Assembly: GCA_028687935.1 (NCBI GenBank)
Contig: JAQTZE010000001.1
Location: 186,001-250,000, forward strand
Direction: 5' to 3'
Origin: Sulfurimonas sp.
GTDB lineage: Bacteria; Campylobacterota; Campylobacteria; Campylobacterales; Sulfurimonadaceae
Length of the DNA stretch: 64,000 bases
The notes under the pieces are model-generated. The model was not told the origin of the DNA. It saw only the letters and a program-made list of their open reading frames with translations, and ran no database searches. Shown in pieces: positions 1-8,252 of this stretch (the stretch's first letter is position 1; each line of letters starts with the position of its first letter). The translations under genes were made by a program, and so were the position numbers.

Positions 1-1
1 T

Positions 2-370
2 GAGAAAAAACTCTTTGAAAAACTTATCAAAATAAGCGGAGTAGGCCCAAAAGTCGCTATCGCTATCTGCTCGACCTATACACCTGCACAATTTGCAGTT
101 GTCATCAACAATAATGACATAAACGGAGTCAAAAGAGTTCCCGGGATTGGCCCGAAAAACGCGGGGCGCATCCTCATAGAACTCAACGGTTTTGATGTGG
201 AACTTTTACCAAACGCATCACCAAAAACGCAAGCTACGGATGAAGCGATGCAGGCTTTGGAATCACTTGGATTTAAAAAAGAGAAAATATCCAAAGCACT
301 CGCTTCTTGTTCATCTGAAGATACTGCTACTTTGGTCAAACAAGCACTCAAACTACTACACACTTTATAA
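2..370 (+). CDS. ruvA: Holliday junction branch migration protein RuvA (5' truncated)
   Basis: This is the C-terminal part of RuvA, the tetramer that binds Holliday junctions and loads the RuvB helicase. The reading frame is open from the window edge to TAA at 368-370. It shows the two helix-hairpin-helix motifs of domain II (SGVGPKVAIAI and VPGIGPKNAGRIL), then a linker and the small domain III (ATDEAMQALESLGFKKEKISKAL) that contacts RuvB. The start lies upstream of the window. The next gene begins 9 bases later, suggesting one operon running ruvA-ddl-hydrolase-murF. The frame carries two AAACGCA words near 211 and 225. Confidence 0.93.
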   Translation, partial: EKKLFEKLIKISGVGPKVAIAICSTYTPAQFAVVINNNDINGVKRVPGIGPKNAGRILIELNGFDVELLPNASPKTQATDEAMQALESLGFKKEKISKALASCSSEDTATLVKQALKLLHTL

Positions 371-379
371 GGAAAACTA

Positions 380-1417
380 TTGAAATTATCTATACTATTT
401 GGCGGAACAAGTTTTGAACACGAGATTAGCATTGTCAGTGCTATAACATTAAAAGAGAAACTTTCAGGTTTTGATCTGACCTTTATCTTCTGTGATCAAG
501 ATCATACTTTTTATCTTATCGACCCATCCAAGATGCGTGCAAATGTTTTTTCAAAAGGTGAGCATAAAAAAATGGCTCAGCTTACGCTTACAAACGGCGC
601 TTTTGTACAAAAAACTCTCTTTGGCGTAAAAGAGTACAAGGGTACAGTTCTTAATCTTATCCACGGTGCAGACGGTGAAGATGGTACTATTGCGGCACTT
701 TTTGATTTCTTTGCAATCGATTATATCGGGCCGCGCGTGGATGCTTCTGTCTTTTCTTATGATAAAAGATACACAAAATATCTCTGTGAGGCACGGGATG
801 TGAAGTCTGTAGCCTATGAAGTGCTAAGCATAAATGAGCACAAGGATGTCTCCCTTGCGTATCCTATCATTGTAAAACCTGCACGTCTTGGAAGCTCTAT
901 CGGTGTGAGTATCGTAAGAGATGAAACGCAGCTTGATTATGCACTTGATAGTGGCTATGAGTATGACAATGTTTTACTTGTAGAGCCATTTATCGAGGGT
1001 GTTAAAGAGTACAACGTAGCAGGTTTCAAAGCAGATGGGAAGATGTACTTCTCAATAGTAGAAGAGCCGCAAAAAAATGAGTTTTTAGATTTTGAGAAAA
1101 AATATATGGATTTCTCTCGCAGTGAACAGGTTTTAAAAGCCGATATCAGTGAAGAACTCGCCTTAAGACTCAAAGCAAATTTTGAAAAAATCTACACAAA
1201 TCTTTTTGAGGGTGCACTTATCAGATGTGACTTTTTTGTTGTCAATGATGAAGTCCTTTTAAATGAGATAAACCCAATCCCTGGCTCAATGGCAAACTAC
1301 CTTTTTGAAGATTTTAAGGGCTCTTTGGAGATGCTCTCAAACTCTCTGCCAAAAACAAAAAAAGCACATACATCGTATGAGTATATCCACTCTATATCTT
1401 CAGCAAAAGGAAAATAA
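380..1417 (+). CDS. ddl: D-alanine--D-alanine ligase
   Basis: An ATP-grasp enzyme of 345 residues that joins two D-alanines for the peptidoglycan stem peptide in the cytoplasm. The N-terminal GGTSFEHEISIVSA (near residues 8-21) is the family signature. The C-terminal NEINPIPGSM holds the metal and substrate residues. The start is TTG at 380, nine bases after the ruvA stop and preceded by AAGGAAAA. The TAA stop shares one base with the ATG of the next gene (TAATG), so translation is probably coupled. Being two genes upstream of murF is functionally sensible, because MurF consumes D-Ala-D-Ala. Confidence 0.95.
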   Translation: MKLSILFGGTSFEHEISIVSAITLKEKLSGFDLTFIFCDQDHTFYLIDPSKMRANVFSKGEHKKMAQLTLTNGAFVQKTLFGVKEYKGTVLNLIHGADGEDGTIAALFDFFAIDYIGPRVDASVFSYDKRYTKYLCEARDVKSVAYEVLSINEHKDVSLAYPIIVKPARLGSSIGVSIVRDETQLDYALDSGYEYDNVLLVEPFIEGVKEYNVAGFKADGKMYFSIVEEPQKNEFLDFEKKYMDFSRSEQVLKADISEELALRLKANFEKIYTNLFEGALIRCDFFVVNDEVLLNEINPIPGSMANYLFEDFKGSLEMLSNSLPKTKKAHTSYEYIHSISSAKGK

Positions 1418-2151
1418 TGGCTGTAAAATCTATACAGTATAATCAACACACTCTGGATATAAGTTATGAAATACTCAATCCAGAGGCAAAAATCGACTTG
1501 ATAATTTTGCACGGTTGGGGAAGTAATAGAGGTTTGATGAAACAATCTTTTGCTCCCTACATGAGTGCTTTTCGTCATATCTATATAGATTTGCCAGGTT
1601 TTGGAGGAAGCACATGTAATGTTGCCCTTCAAACGAGTGATTATGCCCGTATAGTAGAGCTTTTTATGATCCATATCAACGCCTCAAAAGATATCATTTT
1701 GGGACACTCTTTTGGTGGTAAAGTTGCACTTATCCTTGATCCAAAAGTATTGATTCTTGTTGCGAGTGCTGGTATATATGTGCCAAAATCACTCAAAGTA
1801 AGAGCTAAAATAGCACTCTTTAAATGTTTGAAGATTTTTGGTCTTACAAAATTCCGCTCTTTTTTCGTCGCAGCAGATGCAAAAACACTCAACCAACCTA
1901 TGTATGAGACTTTCAAAAACGTTGTCAATGAGGATTTTTCTGATGCGTTTGCAGATTATAGCGGCAAGGCACTTTTGTGCTGGGGCAAAGAAGATACAGC
2001 GACACCGCTAAGCTCAGCACACAAAATAGATTCACTCATCAAAGATTCAAGACTCAAAGAGTATGAGGGTGATCACTACTTTTTTATGAAGCATACTGCG
2101 GATGTTGCAGCAGAGATAGAAAAAACTTTTTTAAGCACACTGGAGCACTAA
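1417..2151 (+). CDS. Alpha/beta hydrolase
   Basis: A 244-residue alpha/beta-hydrolase fold protein. Visible features are the oxyanion-hole loop LHGWGSNRG (residues 31-39), the nucleophile elbow GHSFGG with serine near residue 98, an acid in WGKEDTATPL near residue 197, and the histidine in EGDHYFFMKH near 228. The full Ser-Asp-His triad is therefore present. Substrate is unknown; the fold covers esterases, lipases and C-C hydrolases. It sits between ddl and murF with a one-base overlap upstream and a one-base gap downstream, so it is co-expressed with cell-wall genes. A role in wall metabolism is only suggested by position. Confidence 0.8.
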   Translation: MAVKSIQYNQHTLDISYEILNPEAKIDLIILHGWGSNRGLMKQSFAPYMSAFRHIYIDLPGFGGSTCNVALQTSDYARIVELFMIHINASKDIILGHSFGGKVALILDPKVLILVASAGIYVPKSLKVRAKIALFKCLKIFGLTKFRSFFVAADAKTLNQPMYETFKNVVNEDFSDAFADYSGKALLCWGKEDTATPLSSAHKIDSLIKDSRLKEYEGDHYFFMKHTADVAAEIEKTFLSTLEH

Positions 2152-2152
2152 G

Positions 2153-3598
2153 ATGGAAGATTACGGCGTTTTACTTGCATTTGTCACGAATGTTCTCTTT
2201 GTTACTGTCTTAGGCTGGTACCTTATCACAAACCTTCAGTGGTATGACTATAAACTCTCACGGGTACTCTTTAAACATCATAAACCACACTGGCATCTGA
2301 TCTACTTTTTTATTCCTTTTATCGCGTATCATTTTACTTCGCACTATTTTGCTATCTTCTTTTATTTTGCTGTTTTACCGGCTCTTTTTATCTGGCACAA
2401 GAGACTTGATAAGAAGCTCGTTCTCACTTGGAGAGTCAAGCGTTTTCTTATCCTTTTAGTCTCACTTGTTCTCTTTCAAGATGTCTTATGTACACTCAAG
2501 TCTGCATGCCAAGTCTATGGCGTTTTCATGCCTTTGGCAGTAGCATATATTGGAAGTTATATGATAGAGAAGTTTCTTTTTATGGCCTACAAAAAAGAGG
2601 CAAAAAAGAAACTCTCTTCTATAAAAAATCTCCAGATTATCGCTATTACTGGAAGTTATGGCAAGACAAGTATCAAAAACTTTGTGGCGCAAATACTTGC
2701 TCAAAAATATAAAGTCTACGCAACACCAAGAAGTGTCAATACGCTCGGCGGTATTATGGGAGATATCAATAACTCTCTACCACCCCAAACGCAGATATAC
2801 GTATGCGAAGCGGGTGCAAGACAAAGCGGAGATATCTACGATATCACGACCTTTATTGAGCCACAAACTGTGGTAGTCGGCAAAGTCGGAGCGGCACATA
2901 TCGAGTACTTCAAATCTTTAGAAAATATTATCGCGACAAAGCTTGAGATTATGCAATCGCCGCGTTTGGAAAAAGCGTTTATCCACACTTCTGTGACAAA
3001 TGAGCCACATGAAAAAGTGACATTTTTTGGGGATGATATCTTTGATGTTGACGCAAACCTTGATGGGACAAATTTTACAGTGGAAGTTGATGGAGAAAAA
3101 ATAGCGCTCCATACAGATATCTTAGGCGCGTTTCAGAGTATGAATATTGCTGTAGCAGTTCGCATCGCCAAATCTTTTGGCATGAGCACGCAGGAGATAC
3201 AAAACGCAGTCGCAAAACTCACTCCAGTAGAACATAGACTCCAAAAGATACTCGCCGGCGGCAAAATCATTCTAGATGATGGATACAACGGAAATATCGA
3301 TGGGATGCTTGAGGGTGTGAGACTCTGTTCACTCCACGAGGGACGCAAAGTTATCGTGACACCAGGGCTTGTTGAGAGCAGCGATGAGCTGAACCTCAAA
3401 CTCATAAACGCAATCAATGAAGTCTTTGATATTGTCATCGTCACAGGCGCATTAAACGCAGTACTTTTTGACAAAAATCTCAAAGTAAAAAACAAAATCA
3501 TGCTCCCAAATAAAGGCGCACTTGTAGATACACTAGCTAATCAAACGCGTGCAGGTGATATTATTTTATTCGCCAATGATGCTCCAAATTTTATCTAA
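2153..3598 (+). CDS. murF: UDP-MurNAc-tripeptide--D-Ala-D-Ala ligase with membrane N-terminus
   Basis: MurF adds the D-Ala-D-Ala dipeptide to UDP-MurNAc-tripeptide, the last cytoplasmic precursor step. The Mur ligase ATP loop is ITGSYGKTS with lysine near residue 171. It is followed by the central domain (AHIEYFKSLENI) and the C-terminal domain (LDDGYNGNIDGM). Residues 1-145 are unusual for MurF generally: several hydrophobic stretches (residues 5-27, 48-80, 97-140) predict a membrane-anchored N-terminus, a form I associate with epsilonproteobacterial MurF. It is 481 residues long, so this region largely replaces the usual short N-terminal domain. It is linked to ddl two genes upstream. Confidence 0.9.
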   Translation: MEDYGVLLAFVTNVLFVTVLGWYLITNLQWYDYKLSRVLFKHHKPHWHLIYFFIPFIAYHFTSHYFAIFFYFAVLPALFIWHKRLDKKLVLTWRVKRFLILLVSLVLFQDVLCTLKSACQVYGVFMPLAVAYIGSYMIEKFLFMAYKKEAKKKLSSIKNLQIIAITGSYGKTSIKNFVAQILAQKYKVYATPRSVNTLGGIMGDINNSLPPQTQIYVCEAGARQSGDIYDITTFIEPQTVVVGKVGAAHIEYFKSLENIIATKLEIMQSPRLEKAFIHTSVTNEPHEKVTFFGDDIFDVDANLDGTNFTVEVDGEKIALHTDILGAFQSMNIAVAVRIAKSFGMSTQEIQNAVAKLTPVEHRLQKILAGGKIILDDGYNGNIDGMLEGVRLCSLHEGRKVIVTPGLVESSDELNLKLINAINEVFDIVIVTGALNAVLFDKNLKVKNKIMLPNKGALVDTLANQTRAGDIILFANDAPNFI

Positions 3599-3612
3599 GT
3601 AAGAGAGCGCAA

Positions 3613-4092
3613 ATGATTGATAGAGTGATACGATATCTTGGCATCTTGACTGCGTTTGTGCTTGCGCTTCTTGTAGTATTAGTTGTGTATGATGCAAGTG
3701 TACGTTATATCTTCTCAAGCGGTTCTATTGCGCTTCAGGAGTTGGAATGGCATCTTTTTGATCTTGTCATCCTCTTTGGTATTGCGTTTGCGCTTAGAGA
3801 GGATGCTCATGTGCGTGTCGATATCTTCTATAGCCATTTCAGCCAAAAGAAACAAGCACTCATCAATCTTATCGCTTCTCTTTTTTTTATTCTTCCTTTT
3901 TCCTTCCTTATCATCTATATAGGCGTGGAATTTGTTTCGATGAGTTTTTTACAAAATGAAGCATCTTCAAATCCGGGTGGGCTTGAGTACAGATTTATAG
4001 TCAAGTCTCTTTTGCCTCTCTCTTTTGCGTTTTTGGCACTTCAAGCCCTCAAAAATGCACAAGAAAATTTCAAAGAATGGAGATCTCTATGA
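3613..4092 (+). CDS. TRAP transporter small permease (DctQ-type)
   Basis: A 159-residue protein with four hydrophobic segments (about residues 8-28, 45-62, 84-108, 130-150) and a short loop containing LEWHLFDLVILFGIAFALREDAHVRVD, typical of the four-helix Q subunit of TRAP transporters. These transporters take up organic acids using a sodium gradient and need an M subunit and a periplasmic P protein. The stop overlaps the likely start of the M gene as ATGA (4089-4092), so the two are translationally coupled. No DctP gene lies beside it. Substrate cannot be read from the sequence. Confidence 0.87.
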   Translation: MIDRVIRYLGILTAFVLALLVVLVVYDASVRYIFSSGSIALQELEWHLFDLVILFGIAFALREDAHVRVDIFYSHFSQKKQALINLIASLFFILPFSFLIIYIGVEFVSMSFLQNEASSNPGGLEYRFIVKSLLPLSFAFLALQALKNAQENFKEWRSL

Positions 4093-5387
4093 TAGCCATA
4101 CTGATGTTTGTCGTTGTTTTACTGCTACTTTTAGTCGGTATTCCTGTTGCGTTTGTCTTTGGAGCTGTCTCGATTGCGTTTGCGTTTTTGATTCCTGAAC
4201 TTGGATTTGAAGTCTTTGAAGTCCTGCCGTTTCGCATCTACGGCATCATGTCAAACACAACGCTAATGGCTGTCCCTCTCTTTATCACGATGGGACTTAT
4301 TCTTGAAAAGTCACAAATGGCAGAGAGACTTTTACTCTCGATGAGTGCTTTGTTTCGAGATGTACGCGGTGGTTTAGCTGTGAGCGTCGTCCTTGTTGGT
4401 GCGATGCTTGCGGCTTCGACGGGTATTGTTTCGGCTTCAGTTGTGATGATGAGTGTTATCGCACTGCCACTGATGCTCAAAGCCGGCTATGACAAAGGTC
4501 TCGCAAGCGGCACGGTTGCGGCAAGCGGCACTTTAGGGCAGATTATCCCGCCTTCTATCATCCTTATCATCCTTGGTGATGTGATGAGTGTGAGTGTGGG
4601 TGAACTTTTTATGGGTGCAGTTTTGCCAGGGCTCGTTTTGGTGGGACTTTACATCATCTATATTCTTGCCATAGCGTATCTTAGACCAAAAGTCGCACCG
4701 CTGCATAAACATACAAAGCATAACAGTGAAGAAAAAATAACGCTTAAAGAGATTATTCTCTCCATTATTCCACCTATGCTTTTGATGGTTTCTGTCCTTG
4801 GAAGTATCTTTGCAGGTATCGCTTCTCCGACAGAATCAGCTGCGTTTGGTGTTATCGGCGCACTCATACTTAGTGCTATGAACAAGTCGCTCAACAGTGC
4901 TATGATCAAATATGCTCTTTTTGAGAGCGTGAAACTCAGCGGTATGATATTTATGATTCTCATCGGTGCGACTGCGTTTAGTCTTGTCTTTAACGAGCTT
5001 GGAGGAAGTGATCTGATACTCGAATTTTTTAGCGAAGATATCGGGGATGTTTGGGTCTTTATCGTTATATCGATGCTCAGTATCTTTATCCTTGGATTTT
5101 TTATAGATTTTATCGAGATATCTTTTATCGTCGTGCCTATTTTGGTTCCTGTTATGGCTGCGTTTGGGATAGATCCTGTTTGGTTTGCTATCCTCATAGC
5201 ACTCAATCTGCAGGCTTCCTTTTTGACACCGCCTTTTGGACTTTCGCTCTTTTTTGTCAAAGGTGCGGCAGGAGATAGTATCAAAACGATGGAGATTTAT
5301 AAGGGTATCGTTCCTTTTATTTTTCTTCAGTTAGTGGCACTTTGTCTGGTGATGTTTTTTCCTGACCTCGTGTTTGCATTTTTATGA
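4089..5387 (+). CDS. TRAP transporter large permease (DctM-type)
   Basis: The twelve-helix M subunit of a TRAP transporter, hydrophobic throughout. Conserved-looking stretches include TTLMAVPLFITMGLI, the glycine-rich GTLGQIIPPSIILIILGD and the C-terminal ASFLTPPFGLSLFFVKG. The longest frame opens at 4077, but I prefer ATG at 4089: a GGAG at 4079-4082 sits six bases before it, and it gives the ATGA overlap with the Q gene. That makes 432 residues. No periplasmic binding protein gene follows; the next gene is a HIT protein after a 91-base gap. The missing DctP must be elsewhere. Confidence 0.9.
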   Translation: MIAILMFVVVLLLLLVGIPVAFVFGAVSIAFAFLIPELGFEVFEVLPFRIYGIMSNTTLMAVPLFITMGLILEKSQMAERLLLSMSALFRDVRGGLAVSVVLVGAMLAASTGIVSASVVMMSVIALPLMLKAGYDKGLASGTVAASGTLGQIIPPSIILIILGDVMSVSVGELFMGAVLPGLVLVGLYIIYILAIAYLRPKVAPLHKHTKHNSEEKITLKEIILSIIPPMLLMVSVLGSIFAGIASPTESAAFGVIGALILSAMNKSLNSAMIKYALFESVKLSGMIFMILIGATAFSLVFNELGGSDLILEFFSEDIGDVWVFIVISMLSIFILGFFIDFIEISFIVVPILVPVMAAFGIDPVWFAILIALNLQASFLTPPFGLSLFFVKGAAGDSIKTMEIYKGIVPFIFLQLVALCLVMFFPDLVFAFL

Positions 5388-5478
5388 TACAAAGCCAAAG
5401 ATAGTAAGTTTTTTGGCTACGCTGGCTGCCGTGGCTTAGCTCTTTTAAGGCAGAAATCTATATGATGAGGAGGAAATT

Positions 5479-5979
5479 ATGAAAGATGTTTTGTATGCGC
5501 CATGGCGAGATGAATATGTTACAAGTAAGAGAATAGAGGGTTGCGTTTTTTGTCATATAAGCAGCGCTGCAGAGGAAGATGAAGAGCTTCATGTGCTCTA
5601 TCGCGATGCTCTGTGTTTCATCGTCATGAACCGTTATCCTTACACTCCAGGGCACTTTATGATTATCCCGCATATGCATACGGACAAACTCGAAGAACTT
5701 CCAAGCGAGACTTGGCTGCACATGAGCGCCTTGGCACAAAAATGTGTCAGACTGCTCAAAGAGGGGATTAACGCACAAGGTGTCAATATCGGTATGAACC
5801 TTGGCAAAGCGGGCGGAGCAGGAATCGCTGAGCATATTCATATGCATCTCGTACCGCGTTGGGAGAGAGATACAAACTTTATGACTTCCATCGCACAGAG
5901 CAGAGTCTACTCCACAGACTTTATCAAAATTTACAAAAAGATACAAAGCTTGATACCGCACTATATAACGCATGAGTAG
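5479..5979 (+). CDS. HIT-family nucleotide hydrolase/phosphorylase
   Basis: A 166-residue histidine-triad protein. The catalytic motif H-I-H-M-H-L-V (residues 119-125) follows GMNLGKAGGAGIAEH, which is close to Ap4A phosphorylase-like HIT enzymes, so the likely chemistry is cleavage of a nucleotide phosphate bond such as Ap4A. An upstream C-x-x-C (residues 22-25) could be half of a zinc site; the matching histidine could be H65 or H67. A very strong ribosome site, GAGGAGGAA, precedes the ATG. It overlaps the next gene, an M23 peptidase, by 8 bases. The exact substrate is not determined. Confidence 0.9.
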   Translation: MKDVLYAPWRDEYVTSKRIEGCVFCHISSAAEEDEELHVLYRDALCFIVMNRYPYTPGHFMIIPHMHTDKLEELPSETWLHMSALAQKCVRLLKEGINAQGVNIGMNLGKAGGAGIAEHIHMHLVPRWERDTNFMTSIAQSRVYSTDFIKIYKKIQSLIPHYITHE

Positions 5980-7276
5980 AGTTTTTTTCTTTCTTTTTGT
6001 ACTTATTTTTACTGCGTTTGCAGAGCAATATCCGTCAATCTATTCACGGCTGGCAACACCTTTGTATGACTCTATGGGCTCACTCAAAAAACTCTCAGAG
6101 ATACAAGAGCTAAACGCAAGCTGCACGCAGTATCTCACCCATGCCAAAGAGACTTTGGAGTTTGCGCAGGAGATAAACGCAAGTGACACTATCGCTACAA
6201 AAGCCTATCTTCTGAAGCTGCGAAAACTTCAAAAAGAGTATGACTTGACGCTGCATCAGGTGCATGAACGAATTGAAAAGTCTATTAATGAAGAAGATTA
6301 TGAGAAGTTTTTAGAACTTACAAACTGCGATCTCGATGGGCTTTTACAAAGCAGAGTCATCCTTGAAGCTTCCATGGAGTTCTACGAAAAAAACAAAAAG
6401 AAAAAAAAGAGTAAGTTTCTTGATAATCAGGCTGAGACGATTCGCCTGATTCAGGAGTATCAAACAGAGTTTGTAAATGATAGCGTCAAAGATAGCTTTG
6501 ACTCTTCCAAAAAAGCGAACAAAAAACAAAAAGTCTATCTCGATGCTAAAAAAGTAGATGATTCTATTATTATCTCTGCGTACAACACTAACGCATACAC
6601 TATCACTATGAGCGTGGATGCGCAGCTTAAAAATCTTAGTTATGTGAAGCAAAACAGTGCGAATATTACTTTGGCACCAAACGCAAGTAGCGAGATTATC
6701 CATTTTAAGATTCTTGATGCAAAAAATTACTCTTATAGCATGACCTATAGATGGATTTTAGGTTCACAAAACGCAACTCATGATAGCAGTTATCTTTATA
6801 GATTGCCTTTTGCTGTAGGGAGTGCACATCGCGTTTCACAAGGTTTTAATGGCAAGACAACCCATTTTGGACGCAGTCAGTATGCTGTGGATTTTGCTAT
6901 GGATATAGGAACAAAAATCTACGCAGCAAGAGATGGACGAGTTGTGAAGACAAAATCTGACTCCAATATTAACGGAATAGGACGGGAGTTTTCAAAATAT
7001 GGAAACTTCGTGACTCTAGAGCATAGTGATGGAACTTTTGCAACCTACTATCATCTCAAACAGCATGGCGTAGCTGTAAAAGTCGGTGAGAGTGTTAAGC
7101 AAGGCACACTGCTTGGATATTCAGGAAATACAGGTTATTCGAGCGGTCCGCATCTACATTTTGCAGTCTTTCAGCTTGATCCCAATACAAGAACGCAGAC
7201 ACTTCCTTTTACTTTTGCAAGTGCGCAAGGGCTGGTGAATAATCCGCAAATTGGAATCTATTATCAGGCGAAATAA
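5972..7276 (+). CDS. M23/LytM-family murein peptidase
   Basis: A 434-residue secreted protein with an N-terminal signal (VFFFLFVLIFTAFA), a charged helical region with probable coiled coil (residues 40-170), a beta-rich linker, then an M23 domain in the last 150 residues. Zinc ligands are visible: H in THFGRSQYAVDFA with the following D, and the HxH in SGPHLHFAVF. Such enzymes cut peptidoglycan cross-bridges; epsilonproteobacterial relatives shape helical cells. Coiled coil plus M23 could also be a non-catalytic activator, but the ligands look intact. It overlaps the HIT gene by 8 bases and is followed by a 70-base gap. Confidence 0.88.
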   Translation: MSRVFFFLFVLIFTAFAEQYPSIYSRLATPLYDSMGSLKKLSEIQELNASCTQYLTHAKETLEFAQEINASDTIATKAYLLKLRKLQKEYDLTLHQVHERIEKSINEEDYEKFLELTNCDLDGLLQSRVILEASMEFYEKNKKKKKSKFLDNQAETIRLIQEYQTEFVNDSVKDSFDSSKKANKKQKVYLDAKKVDDSIIISAYNTNAYTITMSVDAQLKNLSYVKQNSANITLAPNASSEIIHFKILDAKNYSYSMTYRWILGSQNATHDSSYLYRLPFAVGSAHRVSQGFNGKTTHFGRSQYAVDFAMDIGTKIYAARDGRVVKTKSDSNINGIGREFSKYGNFVTLEHSDGTFATYYHLKQHGVAVKVGESVKQGTLLGYSGNTGYSSGPHLHFAVFQLDPNTRTQTLPFTFASAQGLVNNPQIGIYYQAK

Positions 7277-7346
7277 GTATTATTTTTTTTAATATTTGTT
7301 TAATCGTATTTTGTTACTATTATCCCTTCAAAAACAAGGAGTTCGT

Positions 7347-7553
7347 ATGAAAAAGTTAATCGTTATAGCTGCGTTTGCAGGGATGAGTATGTTTTTTGCA
7401 GGATGTTCGACATCTTCACAAAACCAACTTGATGGACTCAATGGAAATGGATGCAACAATCCTAAATGCCAATGTCCAAAGCCATGTCCATGTGGTCCAG
7501 GTTGCAGATGTGGGATGAATGGCAACACTGTAGATATGAACGGAACAAAGTAG
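7347..7553 (+). CDS. Small cysteine-rich lipoprotein, metallothionein-like
   Basis: A 68-residue protein with a signal peptide ending in the lipobox F-F-A-G-C, so it should be lipidated at Cys20 and leave about 49 residues outside the inner membrane. The mature part has a run of seven cysteines in 20 residues (C-N-N-P-K-C-Q-C-P then P-C-P-C-G-P-G-C-R-C), the density seen in metal-binding metallothioneins. The frame extends upstream to 7296, but AAGGAG at 7336-7341 sits six bases before ATG 7347, so I start there. I do not recognise the family. Metal binding or periplasmic redox chemistry is inferred only from cysteine spacing. Confidence 0.8.
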   Translation: MKKLIVIAAFAGMSMFFAGCSTSSQNQLDGLNGNGCNNPKCQCPKPCPCGPGCRCGMNGNTVDMNGTK

Positions 7554-7560
7554 GGCTGTT

Positions 7561-7887
7561 ATGCTAAGTGTTCTTTTAGAGTTCTCGATGTTTCCGATTT
7601 CTGACACGTGCAGAGAAGGCTCTTCCGTCTCTGCACAAGTTGCAAAGATTATTGATGTGATAGACAAATCGGGTGTAGCGTATCAGTTGACACCAATGGG
7701 TACGATTATCGAGGCTTCGAGTATGAAAGAGGCTTTGCATATTGTAGAGCTTGCGTATGAGCAGTTGAGTGAGTGTGAGAGAGTTTACTCTTCACTGAAG
7801 TTTGATATCCGTCAAGATTGTACGAACAGATTAAAATCAAAGATTGCATCTGTAGAAAAAGTTCTAGGCAGAGAGGTGAACCACTAA
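7561..7887 (+). CDS. Thiamine-binding protein, MTH1187/UPF0045 family
   Basis: A 108-residue ferredoxin-like fold protein. The pattern VLLEFSMFPIS...GSSVSAQVAKIIDVIDKSGVAYQLTPMGTIIEA matches the UPF0045/MTH1187 family, whose members bind thiamine or a related pyrimidine moiety and may act in its salvage. It is cytosolic, with no signal peptide. It starts 8 bases after the Cys-rich lipoprotein stop and is likely co-transcribed with it. The stop codon lies in a hairpin (7881-7896). Biochemical function within the family is still loosely defined, so the name is based on family only. Confidence 0.85.
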   Translation: MLSVLLEFSMFPISDTCREGSSVSAQVAKIIDVIDKSGVAYQLTPMGTIIEASSMKEALHIVELAYEQLSECERVYSSLKFDIRQDCTNRLKSKIASVEKVLGREVNH

Positions 7888-7896
7888 GTTTAGTGG
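7881..7896. terminator. Hairpin between convergent genes
   Basis: CCACTAA and TTAGTGG form a compact perfect inverted repeat that includes the stop codon of the upstream gene. It lies just before the 3' end of a minus-strand small gene and is followed on the + strand by a T-rich stretch at 7908-7925. A bidirectional terminator is plausible. Confidence 0.5.
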
Positions 7897-7904
7897 TCTG
7901 TCTG

Positions 7905-8015
7905 CTATTTTTTATCCTCTTTTTTACTCTTGAGAACAAAATAAAATATCCCTGCAACAACGAGTAAAACAGCCGTTCTGATACCTAAATCTAATAAATT
8001 TGTAGTGTCTTCCAT
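7905..8015 (-). CDS. Small single-helix membrane protein, 36 residues
   Basis: A minus-strand frame from ATG (8015) to TAG (7905). The protein begins MEDTTNLLDLGIRTA, continues with the hydrophobic VLLVVAGIFYFVLKS and ends in a lysine-rich tail KKEDKK: one membrane helix with a positive C-terminus that should stay in the cytoplasm. AAAGG lies nine bases before the ATG on the coding strand. It is downstream of tRNA-Gln on the same strand. I do not recognise it; small respiratory-complex subunits such as CcoQ have this architecture, but nothing here links it to an oxidase. A chance frame is possible, though the ribosome site and topology argue for a gene. Confidence 0.5.
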   Translation of the reverse strand: MEDTTNLLDLGIRTAVLLVVAGIFYFVLKSKKEDKK

Positions 8016-8063
8016 AACTTATACCTTTTGATTGTTTGAGTCTTGTGGAATTATATCTGAATG

Positions 8064-8138
8064 TGGATGGGGTAGAGGGATTCGAACCCCCGAATACTGG
8101 TACCAAAAACCAGTGCCTTACCGCTTGGCGACACCCCA
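8064..8138 (-). tRNA. tRNA-Gln (UUG)
   Basis: On the minus strand the 75 bases fold as a cloverleaf. The acceptor stem TGGGGTG pairs with TACCCCA, the anticodon arm is CTGGT-TTTTGGT-ACCAG with anticodon TTG, and the T arm is GGGGG-TTCGAAT-CCCTC. An encoded CCA lies at the 3' end (TGGA in the + strand at 8064-8067). The same gene, identical through the body and a few flanking bases, occurs at 48861-48935. Confidence 0.93.
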
Positions 8139-8222
8139 AAATAGTGGAAAAATGCGAGATGCATTCCTTGAAATTGGCTGGAATTTTAAAATAAAAATCC
8201 TTACATAACCCTTAAAACTTGA

Positions 8223-8228
8223 TATAAT
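8223..8228 (+). promoter_or_regulatory. Promoter -10 box for the TamA/TamB-like operon
   Basis: A perfect TATAAT lies 24 bases before the chosen GTG start at 8253. A transcript starting about 7 bases downstream would begin near 8235, which is after the alternative GTG at 8232 and therefore supports the later start. The -35 region is weak (TTACAT-like near 8203). Confidence 0.6.
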
Positions 8229-8252
8229 AGTGTGATAAAAAGAGGAGCCTTT

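Noticed and set aside
4658..5284. Long minus-strand frame opposite the TRAP large permease gene
   Set aside because: It is a mirror of a strongly conserved gene, has a low-complexity Ile/Ser/Lys composition and no ribosome site.
5388..5478. Hairpin-rich gap before the HIT gene as a riboswitch or small RNA
   Set aside because: GGCT repeats there give only weak, non-unique pairings and no recognised motif.
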